From SIG299 sp964544055 (GTDB taxonomy: Bacteria; Bacillota; Clostridia; Lachnospirales; Lachnospiraceae), in NCBI GenBank assembly GCA_964544055.1, contig CAZJAA010000001.1, positions 138,630 through 202,629 on the forward strand: a stretch of DNA of 64,000 nucleotides, in the 5' to 3' direction. The position numbers were made by a program, and so were the translations under genes. Of the stretch, positions 1-8,414 are shown in pieces; the first letter of the stretch is position 1; each line of letters starts with the position of its first letter. Under the pieces are notes generated by a model that ran no database searches, had not been told where the DNA came from, and was given only the letters and a program-made list of their open reading frames with translations.

Positions 1-273
1 AACTCCCTTGTTTTTTAACGAAAGAACATACGGCAAATCCGTTGGTACTCCCGGGCTTAACACAAGAAGCTCTGTTTCTTTTTCAAGCTCCGGTGTAAAT
101 TTCCCACAGACAACCGGAACATCTGCCCCGATTTTTTCCAACACATCCTTTGTATTCAATGCTTCGTTGCTGTCATATAAGGTAACGGCTGCATTTTTAT
201 GTACCAAAAGCTTTACCGCTGCAATTCCGCTGATGCCGCTTCCGACAACAGTTATTTTTTTATTTGAAAACAT
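1..273 (-). CDS. murD: UDP-N-acetylmuramoyl-L-alanine--D-glutamate ligase, N-terminal part
   Basis: Only the first 91 codons are in the window; the gene runs off the left edge. The product would add D-glutamate to UDP-MurNAc-L-Ala in the cytoplasm during peptidoglycan precursor synthesis. The visible part is the N-terminal Rossmann-like domain: the start MFSNKKITVVGSGISGIAA gives the glycine-rich loop, and the LLVLSPGVP motif near residue 71 is typical of MurD. The ATG at 273 is preceded by GGGGAGGA about seven bases upstream. The 3' neighbour is out of view; upstream is a class B PBP rather than the usual mraY. Family assignment is firm; the truncation is only the window boundary. Confidence 0.88.
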   Translation of the reverse strand, partial: MFSNKKITVVGSGISGIAAVKLLVHKNAAVTLYDSNEALNTKDVLEKIGADVPVVCGKFTPELEKETELLVLSPGVPTDLPYVLSLKNKGV

Positions 274-305
274 ACTGTATTCCTCCCCTATTGTATATCT
301 ATTTT

Positions 306-333
306 ATTCTACCACAAATCTTTAATTCTGCAA
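306..333 (-). promoter_or_regulatory. Possible sigma-A promoter of murD
   Basis: On the minus strand TTGCAG (328-333) and TAGAAT (306-311) are separated by 16 bases, placing a start site about 30 bases before the murD ATG. It lies in the 93-bp gap after the PBP gene, so murD may be transcribed separately as well as by read-through. Prediction from sequence only. Confidence 0.4.
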
Positions 334-366
334 GAAAAATCATTTTCGTATTCGAGACACTTTTTC

Positions 367-2112
367 TTATTCTGTTTTCGCAGAAATTCCAAGATACGGC
401 AGGATAACTTCAAACAGCTCTGCAATCACAGGTGCAGCAATTGTGCCTCCATAATACAGACCCTCCGGTTCATCAATGATGACCATGGCAATCACCGTTG
501 GGTCATCTGCGGGTGCAAAACCGATAAAGGACGCAATATATTTTTCGCTTCTTCTTGGAAGTTTTTCTGAGGTTGCGGTTTTTCCTCCAATGTGGAAGCC
601 TTCCAGAAAAGCCTTATTTCCCGTACCTTCCGAAACAACCTGTTCCAGTACTGTCCGCATGGTTTCACTCGTTTTTTGCGAAACCAAACCACTTTCCCCT
701 CTGCCGTCTATTGTTTTAATCGTATTTCCGGCATTGTTTACGATTTCTGTTACAAAATGAGGAGTTATTTTTGTTCCACCGTTTACAACTGTACTGACCG
801 CAGACATCAATTGTAACGGAGTAATCTGAAAGGACTGTCCAAAGGACACAGTAGCAAGCTCCACTTCACCGACATTTTCTGCCTTGTGCATAATGGAAGA
901 CGCTTCTCCGGGCAGATCAATTCCTGTTTTCTGAAATAAGCCGAGTTTTTCAAAGGTTTCATAGATATTTTCAATTCCTGTTCTGGAACCAATTTCCATA
1001 AATGCCGGATTACAGGAATTTTTGATTGCTTCCACAAAGCTCTGGGAACCGTGTCCCAGGGTTTTATGACAACGTATTCTGCGGTCTGCAACAATTTTAT
1101 ATCCCGGACAATAAAACGTATCATTCAAAGCCAGCACGCCATGTTCGAACGCTGCCGTTGCTGTTACGATTTTAAATGCCGAGCCGGGCTCATAGGTATC
1201 ACTAATGCAGGAATTCCGCCACATCAGATTTAAAAGCTCCGTTCTTTTTTCCTGCGTCAGTTCTTCCTCTGTGTAAGAGGCTGTGTAAAATTCCGTCAGC
1301 TCATACGGTTGGTTTAAATCGTATTCCGGCACATTCACCATAGCATACAGTTCGCCATTTTGTGGATTCATCACAAGAATACTGACACTTTTGGCTGATT
1401 TGGCTTCCCAAACTCCCATTGCAATTTGTTCCGCATAGCTTTGAACAACCACATCCAGCGACGTTTTAATGCTGTTTCCACTGATTGGAGCTACCATGTT
1501 TTCCGCCATATCCGGAATTTCAATTCCATGTGCGGTCGTCATGGTAAGTATTTTACCATTTTCTCCCTGTAACCAGAAATCATATTTTACTTCCAAGCCA
1601 AGTATTCCCTGATTATCACTTCCTGTAAATCCGAGAACCTTGGAAGCAAGAGAGGCATAAGGATAATACCGACGGTAATCCTCGTCTACCATGACGCCAT
1701 CCAGCTCATATGCTCGTACAGCATCGCCAATTTCCTTGTCTACATTTGTTTTTATTATTTCAAGGGAAGAATATTTTTCTATGCGCTTTCTTACATATGC
1801 TTCGCTTAGACCCAGCTCGCAGCAAAGGACTTCAATTACCGTTTCCGGCTCTGTCAGCTGGTTATGTATAACTGAAATTGTACAGACCGGCATATTATCT
1901 GCCAGCACAATTCCATTACGGTCATATATTTTTCCACGCTCTGCCTTGATTGTGCGTTCTCGTTCGTGTAAATCCTTTGCTGCCGCAGACAGCTTTTCCG
2001 AGCATGGCACCATCAGATAAAATATACGGACAGACAGCCCCACCGCTGCAAGTATAATCACAAAAAGGACAAGTAAAAGAGTACGTTTCTGAAACGTTTT
2101 GATAAAACTCAT
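367..2112 (-). CDS. Class B penicillin-binding protein (SpoVD/FtsI type) with KTA in place of KTG
   Basis: A 581-residue membrane-anchored D,D-transpeptidase that should cross-link peptidoglycan outside the membrane. One membrane segment at about residues 10-34 is followed by a dimerisation domain (about 50-200) and a transpeptidase domain (about 230-575). The active-site motifs are visible: SAFK at 311-314 and SCN at 366-368. The third motif reads KTA at 511-513, where nearly all relatives, including the PBP next door, have KTG. There is no PASTA domain. It lies 52 bases after the larger PBP gene and the two probably arose by duplication. Which one serves septation (FtsI) and which another role such as sporulation (SpoVD) cannot be decided from sequence. 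Confidence 0.85.
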   Translation of the reverse strand: MSFIKTFQKRTLLLVLFVIILAAVGLSVRIFYLMVPCSEKLSAAAKDLHERERTIKAERGKIYDRNGIVLADNMPVCTISVIHNQLTEPETVIEVLCCELGLSEAYVRKRIEKYSSLEIIKTNVDKEIGDAVRAYELDGVMVDEDYRRYYPYASLASKVLGFTGSDNQGILGLEVKYDFWLQGENGKILTMTTAHGIEIPDMAENMVAPISGNSIKTSLDVVVQSYAEQIAMGVWEAKSAKSVSILVMNPQNGELYAMVNVPEYDLNQPYELTEFYTASYTEEELTQEKRTELLNLMWRNSCISDTYEPGSAFKIVTATAAFEHGVLALNDTFYCPGYKIVADRRIRCHKTLGHGSQSFVEAIKNSCNPAFMEIGSRTGIENIYETFEKLGLFQKTGIDLPGEASSIMHKAENVGEVELATVSFGQSFQITPLQLMSAVSTVVNGGTKITPHFVTEIVNNAGNTIKTIDGRGESGLVSQKTSETMRTVLEQVVSEGTGNKAFLEGFHIGGKTATSEKLPRRSEKYIASFIGFAPADDPTVIAMVIIDEPEGLYYGGTIAAPVIAELFEVILPYLGISAKTE

Positions 2113-2164
2113 ATCGGTTTTTCCTTCTTTTCTTATCCTTTATTGTATTCTCTCTGTTTTTTGT

Positions 2165-4114
2165 TTATTCCGGAATAACATCCGGATTGCTTTCGTTATT
2201 TTCCGGATTATAGTCCGGATTATCTTCTTCGTTAATGTCACGGTCGACATCACGAATAATTTCTACACGATAATTGATTTCTCCTTCCGGATACATTTTC
2301 AGGTAAGGAAGTGCTTCTTCCAGAATTTCAGCTGCAAGTACGGATGCAGTGGAAGACCTCGACATTTTTTCTTCATCATGTGCTTCATCAACAACCACAT
2401 ACGCAATTATCGTTTTATCCTCTGACTCAACAAAGCCAAGGAAAGATACCAGGTTTTTTCCTGCTTCACGAGGATATTTCTGCGCTGTTCCGGTTTTACC
2501 GCCCATCAAATAGCCGGTTACCTGTGCCTTGTTTGCTGTTCCCTCCTGCACTGTTAAAAACATGGCTTCCTTAATAAACTCGCTAGTATCTGCGGATACT
2601 GTTTTCGTTACAACAATCGGTTCAATTTTTTTAATGGTGGCACCCTCAGAATTTTTTATTGCTTTTACTACATGCGGCTCATAATACGTTCCTCCATTAA
2701 TCAAAGACGCAAAAGCAGATGCCATCTGCAGCATATTGACCGTAAAGGACTGACCGAAGCTACTCGTCGCAAGCTCAGTCTGGTTTAAGTTTTCCAAAGG
2801 AATCAGACTTCCGGCTGTTTCCCCCGGTAAATCTATTCCGGTTTTTGTTCCAAGCAGAAAATGTTTTTGATAAAAATAAAAAATATCCCTGCTTTCCTCT
2901 GCTGCAAGCTGCATTAACGCATCATTACAGGAAAGCATCAATGACTGGGCAAGACTGATTTTTCCGTGTCCACGGGAATTGCTGCATCGAATGGTAATGT
3001 CTCCGGCAAAGGTTTCTTTACCATCACACAAAAATTCTGCCTCCGTATCTGTAATCTTTTCTTCCAGTGCAGCCGCTACTGTCATTGGTTTAAACGTGGA
3101 ACCCGGTTCATATGCATCACTGATGCAGAAATTTCTCCAGAGATCATATAACGCATTTACGGTCTGCTCATCCGACATTGCTTTTCGTTCTTCTTCGGTA
3201 TACCGGAGTGATAAATCTCTTGGTGCATTCAGATTATAGCTGTAATTGGACTGCATGGCATACACTTCCCCTGTATCTGCATCCATCAGTACCACACCTA
3301 CGTTTTCTGCCCCTACGGTATCCAGGAACTCTTCTACATGACGTTGTACCACTCTCTGGACATTAACATCGATGGTGGAGACAATCTGATTTCCGTCCAC
3401 CGCTTCTTTCACGGTTTTCTGGATATTCAGACTGGAATCGTAATAGCCATAGGTTCTGCCGTTTGTGCCAATCAGTTCTTCGTTATATTGCTGCTCAATT
3501 CCGTAAGAACCGACATCACCTGACACAGTAAAGCCAATTACATGGGACGCCACTGACTCATAGGGGTAGGAACGCTGATACTCTTCTTCAAACCACACGC
3601 CTTTAAGCTCACCCTTTAAAGCTTTATTTTGTTCCTTTTGTTTTTTCCACTCTTCTTCGTATTGTGTCAGCAAATCCTTTTCGCTGTACGACAGTTGTCG
3701 TTTTAATATAACATAAGAACTATTTTTCTTTTCTACAAGAATAGAACGAAGTTCTGTTTCATCCAAGCCATACACCGAAACCAGCGCCTGTATTGTTGGC
3801 TCCACATTAGTTTCGTCTGCCAAAAGAACTTTGGGATCCAAAATCAGATGGTATATCAAATTGCTGGCTGCTAAAACATTACCGTTCCGGTCTAAAATAT
3901 CCCCGCGCTTGTACGGAATCACTGAAGAAACATAGCTCTGCTGCGCTAAGGCACTTTTTTCATACTTATCCTCACCAGACAAACTTGCAAGGCGAATCAT
4001 TAATACAAGAAACAGTACAAAAAAGACGCAGAAGAAAAAAACCAGTCTGTTTTGCATCCAGCTTCTCAGTTTTTTTATTTGCTTTTTCTTTTGTTTTTCT
4101 TGTTTTTCCTGCAT
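2165..4114 (-). CDS. ftsI: Class B penicillin-binding protein, FtsI-like division transpeptidase
   Basis: A 649-residue peptidoglycan D,D-transpeptidase of the division cluster. A basic, Lys/Gln-rich cytoplasmic tail is followed by one membrane segment (about residues 23-43), a PBP dimerisation domain (about 60-240) and the transpeptidase domain (about 270-600). All three catalytic motifs are intact: STFK at 339-342, SCN at 395-397 and KTG at 540-542. The C-terminus ends in an acidic Asn/Asp/Glu-rich tail of about 25 residues, with no PASTA repeats. It follows the ftsL-like gene by 12 bases, in the usual ftsL-ftsI order. The name ftsI rests on this position and on domain order; spoVD is the alternative. 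Confidence 0.87.
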   Translation of the reverse strand: MQEKQEKQKKKQIKKLRSWMQNRLVFFFCVFFVLFLVLMIRLASLSGEDKYEKSALAQQSYVSSVIPYKRGDILDRNGNVLAASNLIYHLILDPKVLLADETNVEPTIQALVSVYGLDETELRSILVEKKNSSYVILKRQLSYSEKDLLTQYEEEWKKQKEQNKALKGELKGVWFEEEYQRSYPYESVASHVIGFTVSGDVGSYGIEQQYNEELIGTNGRTYGYYDSSLNIQKTVKEAVDGNQIVSTIDVNVQRVVQRHVEEFLDTVGAENVGVVLMDADTGEVYAMQSNYSYNLNAPRDLSLRYTEEERKAMSDEQTVNALYDLWRNFCISDAYEPGSTFKPMTVAAALEEKITDTEAEFLCDGKETFAGDITIRCSNSRGHGKISLAQSLMLSCNDALMQLAAEESRDIFYFYQKHFLLGTKTGIDLPGETAGSLIPLENLNQTELATSSFGQSFTVNMLQMASAFASLINGGTYYEPHVVKAIKNSEGATIKKIEPIVVTKTVSADTSEFIKEAMFLTVQEGTANKAQVTGYLMGGKTGTAQKYPREAGKNLVSFLGFVESEDKTIIAYVVVDEAHDEEKMSRSSTASVLAAEILEEALPYLKMYPEGEINYRVEIIRDVDRDINEEDNPDYNPENNESNPDVIPE

Positions 4115-4126
4115 AAATCCTCACTT

Positions 4127-4591
4127 TTATTCCGGAATGTCCTGATACTGCCTGAAATACCCTTCCGGTTCATTGTTATAATAAATTACTTCATTGTTGT
4201 TTGGATAAACCATTCCCAATACGCCAACTGCCATCTGATATACCGTTTCCAAATCGTATTTTTCATTTTCCAAAACTGCAGCCAGTGCATTATTTTCTTT
4301 TTCCAGTCCACTAATCTGCGTTTCCAAAGAAGAAATGGATTTATTTAATTGTACCACATCCGACTGAACTTTTAAATAGTTAAAACAAACAAATAAGGTA
4401 GCTGCAATAGCGCACATAAGAAGTAATGCTGAAATCAAATCAATTCCCTGACCGATTTTTACCTTTGGTTTTAATTCCGGCTGTTCTACTCTTCTTGGCC
4501 GGCTGACGACTTCTTCTTCCCATTGCGGCTGCAGCTTCCGTGCTGCAGAACCGTTTTCAAATCCCATTGAATATCTTTTCTTCTCTTCCAT
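4127..4591 (-). CDS. ftsL: FtsL/DivIC-like division protein
   Basis: A 154-residue bitopic membrane protein. About 50 cytoplasmic, charged residues precede one membrane segment (about 51-70), then a heptad-like coiled coil of about 40 residues (KSISSLETQISGLEKENNAL), and a short tail with the LGMVYP motif common in clostridial FtsL-like proteins. These features fit a septum scaffold that pairs with another DivIC-like coiled coil outside the membrane. It sits between rsmH (5 bases upstream) and the ftsI-like gene, the standard place for ftsL. Sequence conservation in this family is low, so the call depends on topology and position. Confidence 0.75.
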   Translation of the reverse strand: MEEKKRYSMGFENGSAARKLQPQWEEEVVSRPRRVEQPELKPKVKIGQGIDLISALLLMCAIAATLFVCFNYLKVQSDVVQLNKSISSLETQISGLEKENNALAAVLENEKYDLETVYQMAVGVLGMVYPNNNEVIYYNNEPEGYFRQYQDIPE

Positions 4592-4596
4592 ATCAC

Positions 4597-5541
4597 TTAT
4601 ACCCTTTCAAAAATTCTGAGTTTTGCACTTTTCGATCTCGAATTTAATCTTAACTCATCTTCGGACGGCAGAATTGGTTTTTTCGTAACCACTTTTCCTT
4701 TGCTGACCTTTCCGCAAACACAGACTGGGAATTCCGGTGGACAAATGCACGGATTTTCATTTTCCCGGAATTTAAGCTTTACAATGCGGTCTTCCAGCGA
4801 GTGGAATGTAATCACGCATAATCTTCCGCCCGGAGCCAGCAGTTCAATCATATCATCCAGTGTATTTTCCAAAACCTCCAGTTCACGATTCAGTTCAATC
4901 CGGATTGCCTGAAAGGTTTTCTTTGCCGGATGTCCGGTATTCATTCTGATTTTTGTAGGAATGGCAGCCTTGATTGCTTCCACAAGTTCAAAGGTTGTTT
5001 CTATTGGTTTTTCCTGGCGCATCCGTACAATGTGCTTTGCAATATTTTTTGCAAACTGATCTTCCCCATAATCACGAATCATGCGAAACAGTTCCATTTC
5101 ACTGTAGCCATTCACAATATCCTTTGCGGTTTTTTCCATACGGTTGTCCATCCGCATATCAAGAGGAGCATCCACTTTATAAGTAAAACCTCTTTCTGTG
5201 GTATCCAGCTGATAAGAAGAAACTCCCAAATCCAGCATAATACCATTTACTTTTGTAATTTCCTGTTCCTGAAGCACCTGTGCCATTGCTTCATAGTTGC
5301 TTCTTACAATAGTAACAAACGGAAAGTCCTTTAAGCGTTCGCTGGCTGCCGCAATTGCATCTGCATCCTGGTCAATACCGATAAAACGCCCTTTTCCTTT
5401 CATTTTTTCGCAGACAGCCTTTGCATGTCCGGCTCCTCCGAGAGTACCATCCACATAAATCCCACCAGGTTTTACCTTAAGTCCATTTACTGTTTCATCA
5501 TACAATACAGAGGTGTGATTAAATTCAATTGTCCAGTTCAT
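4597..5541 (-). CDS. rsmH: 16S rRNA (cytosine-1402-N4)-methyltransferase
   Basis: RsmH (MraW) methylates N4 of C1402 in the ribosomal P site using S-adenosylmethionine. The 314-residue protein has the family's usual length. The SAM-binding strand and loop read VDGTLGGAGHA near residue 32. LDLGVSSYQLD near 106 and RGFTYKVDAPLDMRMD near 119 are hallmark RsmH segments, and ITFHSLEDR lies near 243. The C-terminal CICPPEFPVCVCGK Cys cluster is common in clostridial members. It sits 20 bases after mraZ, as in most bacterial dcw clusters. Confidence 0.95.
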   Translation of the reverse strand: MNWTIEFNHTSVLYDETVNGLKVKPGGIYVDGTLGGAGHAKAVCEKMKGKGRFIGIDQDADAIAAASERLKDFPFVTIVRSNYEAMAQVLQEQEITKVNGIMLDLGVSSYQLDTTERGFTYKVDAPLDMRMDNRMEKTAKDIVNGYSEMELFRMIRDYGEDQFAKNIAKHIVRMRQEKPIETTFELVEAIKAAIPTKIRMNTGHPAKKTFQAIRIELNRELEVLENTLDDMIELLAPGGRLCVITFHSLEDRIVKLKFRENENPCICPPEFPVCVCGKVSKGKVVTKKPILPSEDELRLNSRSKSAKLRIFERV

Positions 5542-5561
5542 CTTTTATCCCTCTCCTTTTC

Positions 5562-5990
5562 TTAAAAACTGAGGCCGAATTCTGACATATGCTCCGCCAC
5601 CTCATCCATATTGTCATAGCAATCGTTCTTTTCCCAGCGTTCTTTGCTCCAGATTTCAATTTTGGAGAGCACGCCTACAAATACAACTTCTTTTTCCAGA
5701 CCCGCTGACTGTCTAAGTTTTGCAGGAATTAAGATTCTTCCCTGCTTGTCCACCTCACAGGCTGCTGCACCTGCCATAAAATAACGCTGCAGTTGTCTGG
5801 CTTCTTTTGTTCCGGGAAGCTTTTTTAAGCCTTCCACAAATTTTTCCCACTCTTCGTAGGAATACACAAAAAGGCAGCCATCCAGTCCCTGAGTTACTAC
5901 AAAGTTTTCACCAAGCATTTCTCTGAACTTGGACGGAACAATAATACGTCCTTTTTCATCAATTGTATGGTTATATTCACCCATGAACAT
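5562..5990 (-). CDS. mraZ: Transcriptional regulator MraZ
   Basis: MraZ is a ring-forming DNA-binding protein of the AbrB-like fold that represses the dcw cluster by binding direct repeats at its own promoter. The 142-residue product starts MFMGEYNHTIDEKGR, the classical MraZ N-terminus, and has the second half-domain CEVDKQGRILIP near residue 78; the two DEKGR/DKQGR loops are the signature DNA-binding turns. An upstream in-frame ATG at 6056 would add 22 unconserved residues. The ATG at 5990 has a good site (GGGGGTGA) and matches the family start, so it is preferred. First gene of the cluster, with its likely operator just upstream. Confidence 0.94.
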   Translation of the reverse strand: MFMGEYNHTIDEKGRIIVPSKFREMLGENFVVTQGLDGCLFVYSYEEWEKFVEGLKKLPGTKEARQLQRYFMAGAAACEVDKQGRILIPAKLRQSAGLEKEVVFVGVLSKIEIWSKERWEKNDCYDNMDEVAEHMSEFGLSF

Positions 5991-6046
5991 TCCGGTCACC
6001 CCCTTTTGCAACGTGGCAGCTTCGAAAGCAGATGCTCCATTTTGCA

Positions 6047-6093
6047 CCACTTTCACCCACTATGCACCACTCTTTACATCATTTTACTCCACT
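6047..6093 (-). promoter_or_regulatory. MraZ operator boxes upstream of mraZ
   Basis: Four copies of AGTGG on the minus strand lie at 6089-6093, 6067-6071, 6057-6061 and 6047-6051. The last three are spaced exactly 10 bases apart, one helical turn, as expected for a multimeric ring binding direct repeats. The distal copy lies inside the predicted promoter spacer. Autoregulation by MraZ through such G-rich direct repeats is established in other bacteria; the use here is inference. Confidence 0.65.
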
Positions 6094-6109
6094 TTTTTAA
6101 AAATAGCAA
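6081..6109 (-). promoter_or_regulatory. Predicted sigma-A promoter of the mraZ (dcw) cluster
   Basis: TTGCTA (6104-6109) and TAAAAT (6081-6086) on the minus strand with a 17-base spacer. It lies after the lgt-side terminator and about 90 bases before the mraZ ATG, and it overlaps one AGTGG box. Confidence 0.6.
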
Positions 6110-6123
6110 TAGAAAAATGCATA

Positions 6124-6161
6124 AAAAAAGAACATATCCGTTTTTTGAATATGTTCTTTTT
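6124..6161 (-). terminator. Rho-independent terminator between the lgt-like gene and mraZ
   Basis: AAAAAGAACATAT and its complement ATATGTTCTTTTT pair around an 11-nt loop, with a run of T on both strands. It closes the lgt-like transcript 17 bases after its stop codon. The stem is AT-rich, so its strength is uncertain. The right arm is followed by two more copies of the 10-mer TGTTCTTTTT. Confidence 0.6.
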
Positions 6162-6177
6162 GTTCTTTTTGTTCTTT

Positions 6178-7089
6178 TTATTTATTTTTTCCTGTTTTCA
6201 TTTTTTTGGGCTTCGCTTTTTTTGCCGCACTGTTTTTTGTTATCTGATCCGTCAATATAAAAATTCCACCGACAATCAGTAGCAATGCTCCGACATGCTC
6301 TAGCGAAAAACAGCTATCCAGAAGCAACATGGAGTCCAGACGGATAAATTCCATGAAAAACAACATGGTTCCATAACCAATAAGATAAATGGAAAAAAGG
6401 ACACCGCTGAGTTTTTTCTGTTTCCATGTGATAAAAAGTATTAGAAGGAGCAGTATTAAAAGAACTGTTTCATATAAGGATACCGGATGCACCTGAAGAA
6501 AACCTCCGCATACCATCTTTGAAGATGCCCTGCTTAACATCATTGCCTTGGTATCTACATCCTGCAGCGATACCTGCATGGCAAAAGCACCATCCGAATA
6601 TGTGCCAAGCATATTTCGTCCAAAAAAGCAGCCGACACTTGCCAGAATCTGTCCGACCACAATCCCCAGCATGGATGTATCACAAATTTCGAGCCAGGAC
6701 AGTTTTTTGTTTCGACAATAAAAAAAGGAAGTAAGCATTCCGGCAATTACTGCGCCGGCAGCAGACATACCACCATCTCTTATGTCAAAAGCATTTTCCT
6801 GATCGTTTAAAAAATACTCCCAATGAGTAATGATATATCCGATTCTCGCACCGACCAGACCTGCCACCACAACGCATATGGCAAGGTCTAAATACTGCTC
6901 TGTGTTCTGCCCTGTTTTTTTGGCAAGACGTTCTGTAATAAACAGCCCCAGAAACATGGCGAATGCAATCAGAATTCCTGACAATGAAATGTGAAGTTTA
7001 AAAATCTGAAAGCCTTCCAACAAATGCTCAATCGTAATGCCAAGTCCGGGAAAATTCACCTGACCGCCTGTTGTTAAAAAAAATCCCAT
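6178..7089 (-). CDS. Lgt-like prolipoprotein diacylglyceryl transferase, divergent in key residues
   Basis: A 303-residue polytopic membrane protein (about seven segments) of the LGT family, which moves diacylglycerol from phosphatidylglycerol to the lipobox cysteine of prolipoproteins. RIGYIITHW near residue 82, HPVSLYE at 201-207 and YGTMLFFMEFIRLD at 239-252 fix the family. Several residues important in known Lgt enzymes are changed: the usual His/Tyr-Gly-Gly segment reads SAAGAV near 109, the GRxGNFxNxE block reads ASVGCFFGRN (150-159), and the Arg after YGxx is Leu243. It may be a paralogue with reduced or altered activity. The C-terminal 20 residues are Lys-rich. RBS AAGGAG lies just upstream of the ATG. 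Confidence 0.8.
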   Translation of the reverse strand: MGFFLTTGGQVNFPGLGITIEHLLEGFQIFKLHISLSGILIAFAMFLGLFITERLAKKTGQNTEQYLDLAICVVVAGLVGARIGYIITHWEYFLNDQENAFDIRDGGMSAAGAVIAGMLTSFFYCRNKKLSWLEICDTSMLGIVVGQILASVGCFFGRNMLGTYSDGAFAMQVSLQDVDTKAMMLSRASSKMVCGGFLQVHPVSLYETVLLILLLLILFITWKQKKLSGVLFSIYLIGYGTMLFFMEFIRLDSMLLLDSCFSLEHVGALLLIVGGIFILTDQITKNSAAKKAKPKKMKTGKNK

Positions 7090-7112
7090 AATACTCCTTG
7101 TTTTTTTCGAAG

Positions 7113-7138
7113 AAAAAATGCCCGCCCTTATGTGGGCA
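7113..7138 (-). terminator. Terminator after ychF
   Basis: TGCCCAC pairs with GCGGGCA (7132-7138 and 7119-7125, one mismatch) and is followed on the minus strand by TTTTTT. It lies between ychF and the lgt-like gene. Confidence 0.6.
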
Positions 7139-7161
7139 GAGGATTTTACTCCTTGTTTTTA

Positions 7162-8259
7162 TTATACGTTGAAGCGGAACAGAACAACATCTCCGTCCTG
7201 AACAACATATTCCTTACCCTCGGAACGCACCAGACCTTTTTCCTTTGCTGCATTGAAGCTGCCGCATTCCGTTAAATTATCGTAGCTTACAATTTCCGCA
7301 CGGATAAAACCACGTTCAAAGTCACTGTGGATTTTACCAGCCGCCTGCGGTGCCTTGGTTCCTCTTGTAATGGTCCATGCCTTTGTTTCCTTTGGACCTG
7401 CAGTTAAGTAGCTGATTAAGCCAAGGGTATGATAGCTGGCACGAATCAACTTTTCCAGACCGCTTTCTGTTAAGCCAAGGTCATCCAAAAACATCTTTTT
7501 ATCTTCCTCGTCCAGTTCCGCAATTTCCTGCTCAATCTGGGCACAGATTACAAATACCTCCGAGCTTTCCTTTGCCGCAAATTCCTTAACCTTCTGCACA
7601 TACGCATTGGAAGCACCCTCGTCTGCCAGATCAGAGTCCTTTACATTAGCTGCATAGATGACCGGCTTGCCTGTCAACATATTGTACTGTGCATAAAATT
7701 CAGCTTCCTCTTCGTCCAGAAGTTCAAAGGTTTTTGCCAGATTGCCAGCTTCCAAATGCTTCATAAGACGTTCAATCATTGCTGCTTCCTTTGCCAGAGA
7801 CTTGTCATTTTTAGCTCCGCGGATAACTCTGGACGCTCTTCGCTCCAGCACCTCCATATCGGAGAAAATTAACTCCATATTGATGGTTTCGATGTCTCTT
7901 ACCGGATCAACCGAGCCTTCCACATGAATAATATTGGAGTCTTCAAAGCAGCGCACCACATGCACAATGGCATCCACTTCACGGATGTTGGCGAGAAACT
8001 GGTTGCCAAGTCCTTCGCCCTTGGACGCACCCTTTACCAGACCTGCAATATCAACAAATTCTACTACCGCAGGAACTACCTTTTCCGAAGCATACAGCTT
8101 TCCAAGCACATCCAGACGCTCATCCGGCACTGGAACAATACCTACGTTAGGATCTATGGTGCAGAACGGATAGTTTGCGGACTCTGCTCCTGCTTTTGTC
8201 AATGAATTAAATAATGTACTTTTACCAACATTTGGTAAACCGACGATTCCGAGTTTCAT
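7162..8259 (-). CDS. ychF: Ribosome-binding ATPase YchF (OLA1 family)
   Basis: YchF is a TRAFAC-class P-loop NTPase of the Obg family that prefers ATP, binds ribosomes and is tied to oxidative stress responses. The 365-residue protein starts MKLGIVGLPNVGKSTLFN, giving the P-loop at residues 8-15. VDIAGLVKGASKGEGLGNQFL around 72 is the switch region. A coiled-coil insert follows, then a C-terminal TGS domain (from about 280) with the RGFIRAEIVSYDNL segment. An in-frame start at 8382 would add 41 residues not seen in the family. The ATG at 8259 has the site GAGAGGAG and is chosen. It has its own predicted promoter. Confidence 0.96.
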   Translation of the reverse strand: MKLGIVGLPNVGKSTLFNSLTKAGAESANYPFCTIDPNVGIVPVPDERLDVLGKLYASEKVVPAVVEFVDIAGLVKGASKGEGLGNQFLANIREVDAIVHVVRCFEDSNIIHVEGSVDPVRDIETINMELIFSDMEVLERRASRVIRGAKNDKSLAKEAAMIERLMKHLEAGNLAKTFELLDEEEAEFYAQYNMLTGKPVIYAANVKDSDLADEGASNAYVQKVKEFAAKESSEVFVICAQIEQEIAELDEEDKKMFLDDLGLTESGLEKLIRASYHTLGLISYLTAGPKETKAWTITRGTKAPQAAGKIHSDFERGFIRAEIVSYDNLTECGSFNAAKEKGLVRSEGKEYVVQDGDVVLFRFNV

Positions 8260-8293
8260 CGTATATAATCTCCTCTCAAAAAAGCTTGCATTC

Positions 8294-8322
8294 AGTTTAC
8301 CACAGACCGGATTTTTTTTCAA
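8294..8322 (-). promoter_or_regulatory. Predicted sigma-A promoter of ychF
   Basis: TTGAAA (8317-8322) and TAAACT (8294-8299) on the minus strand, spaced by 17 bases, about 35 bases before the ychF ATG. A second TTGACA lies about 30 bases further upstream, but without a good -10 partner. Confidence 0.5.
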
Positions 8323-8414
8323 TACTGCGTTTAATCCGTTTTGTGTCAAGTAAAAGCAAACATTGACAATTGCATTTTCCATTGAAACACATTTTAGATT
8401 AAGGTAATCAAAGT

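Noticed and set aside
8..325. Plus-strand frame of 105 codons at the left edge
   Set aside because: It is the antisense shadow of murD, whose minus-strand translation gives a clear MurD N-terminus.
6149..6180. Three tandem copies of a TGTTCTTTTT-like 10-mer
   Set aside because: Too short and AT-rich to be more than slippage next to the terminator; no wider array.
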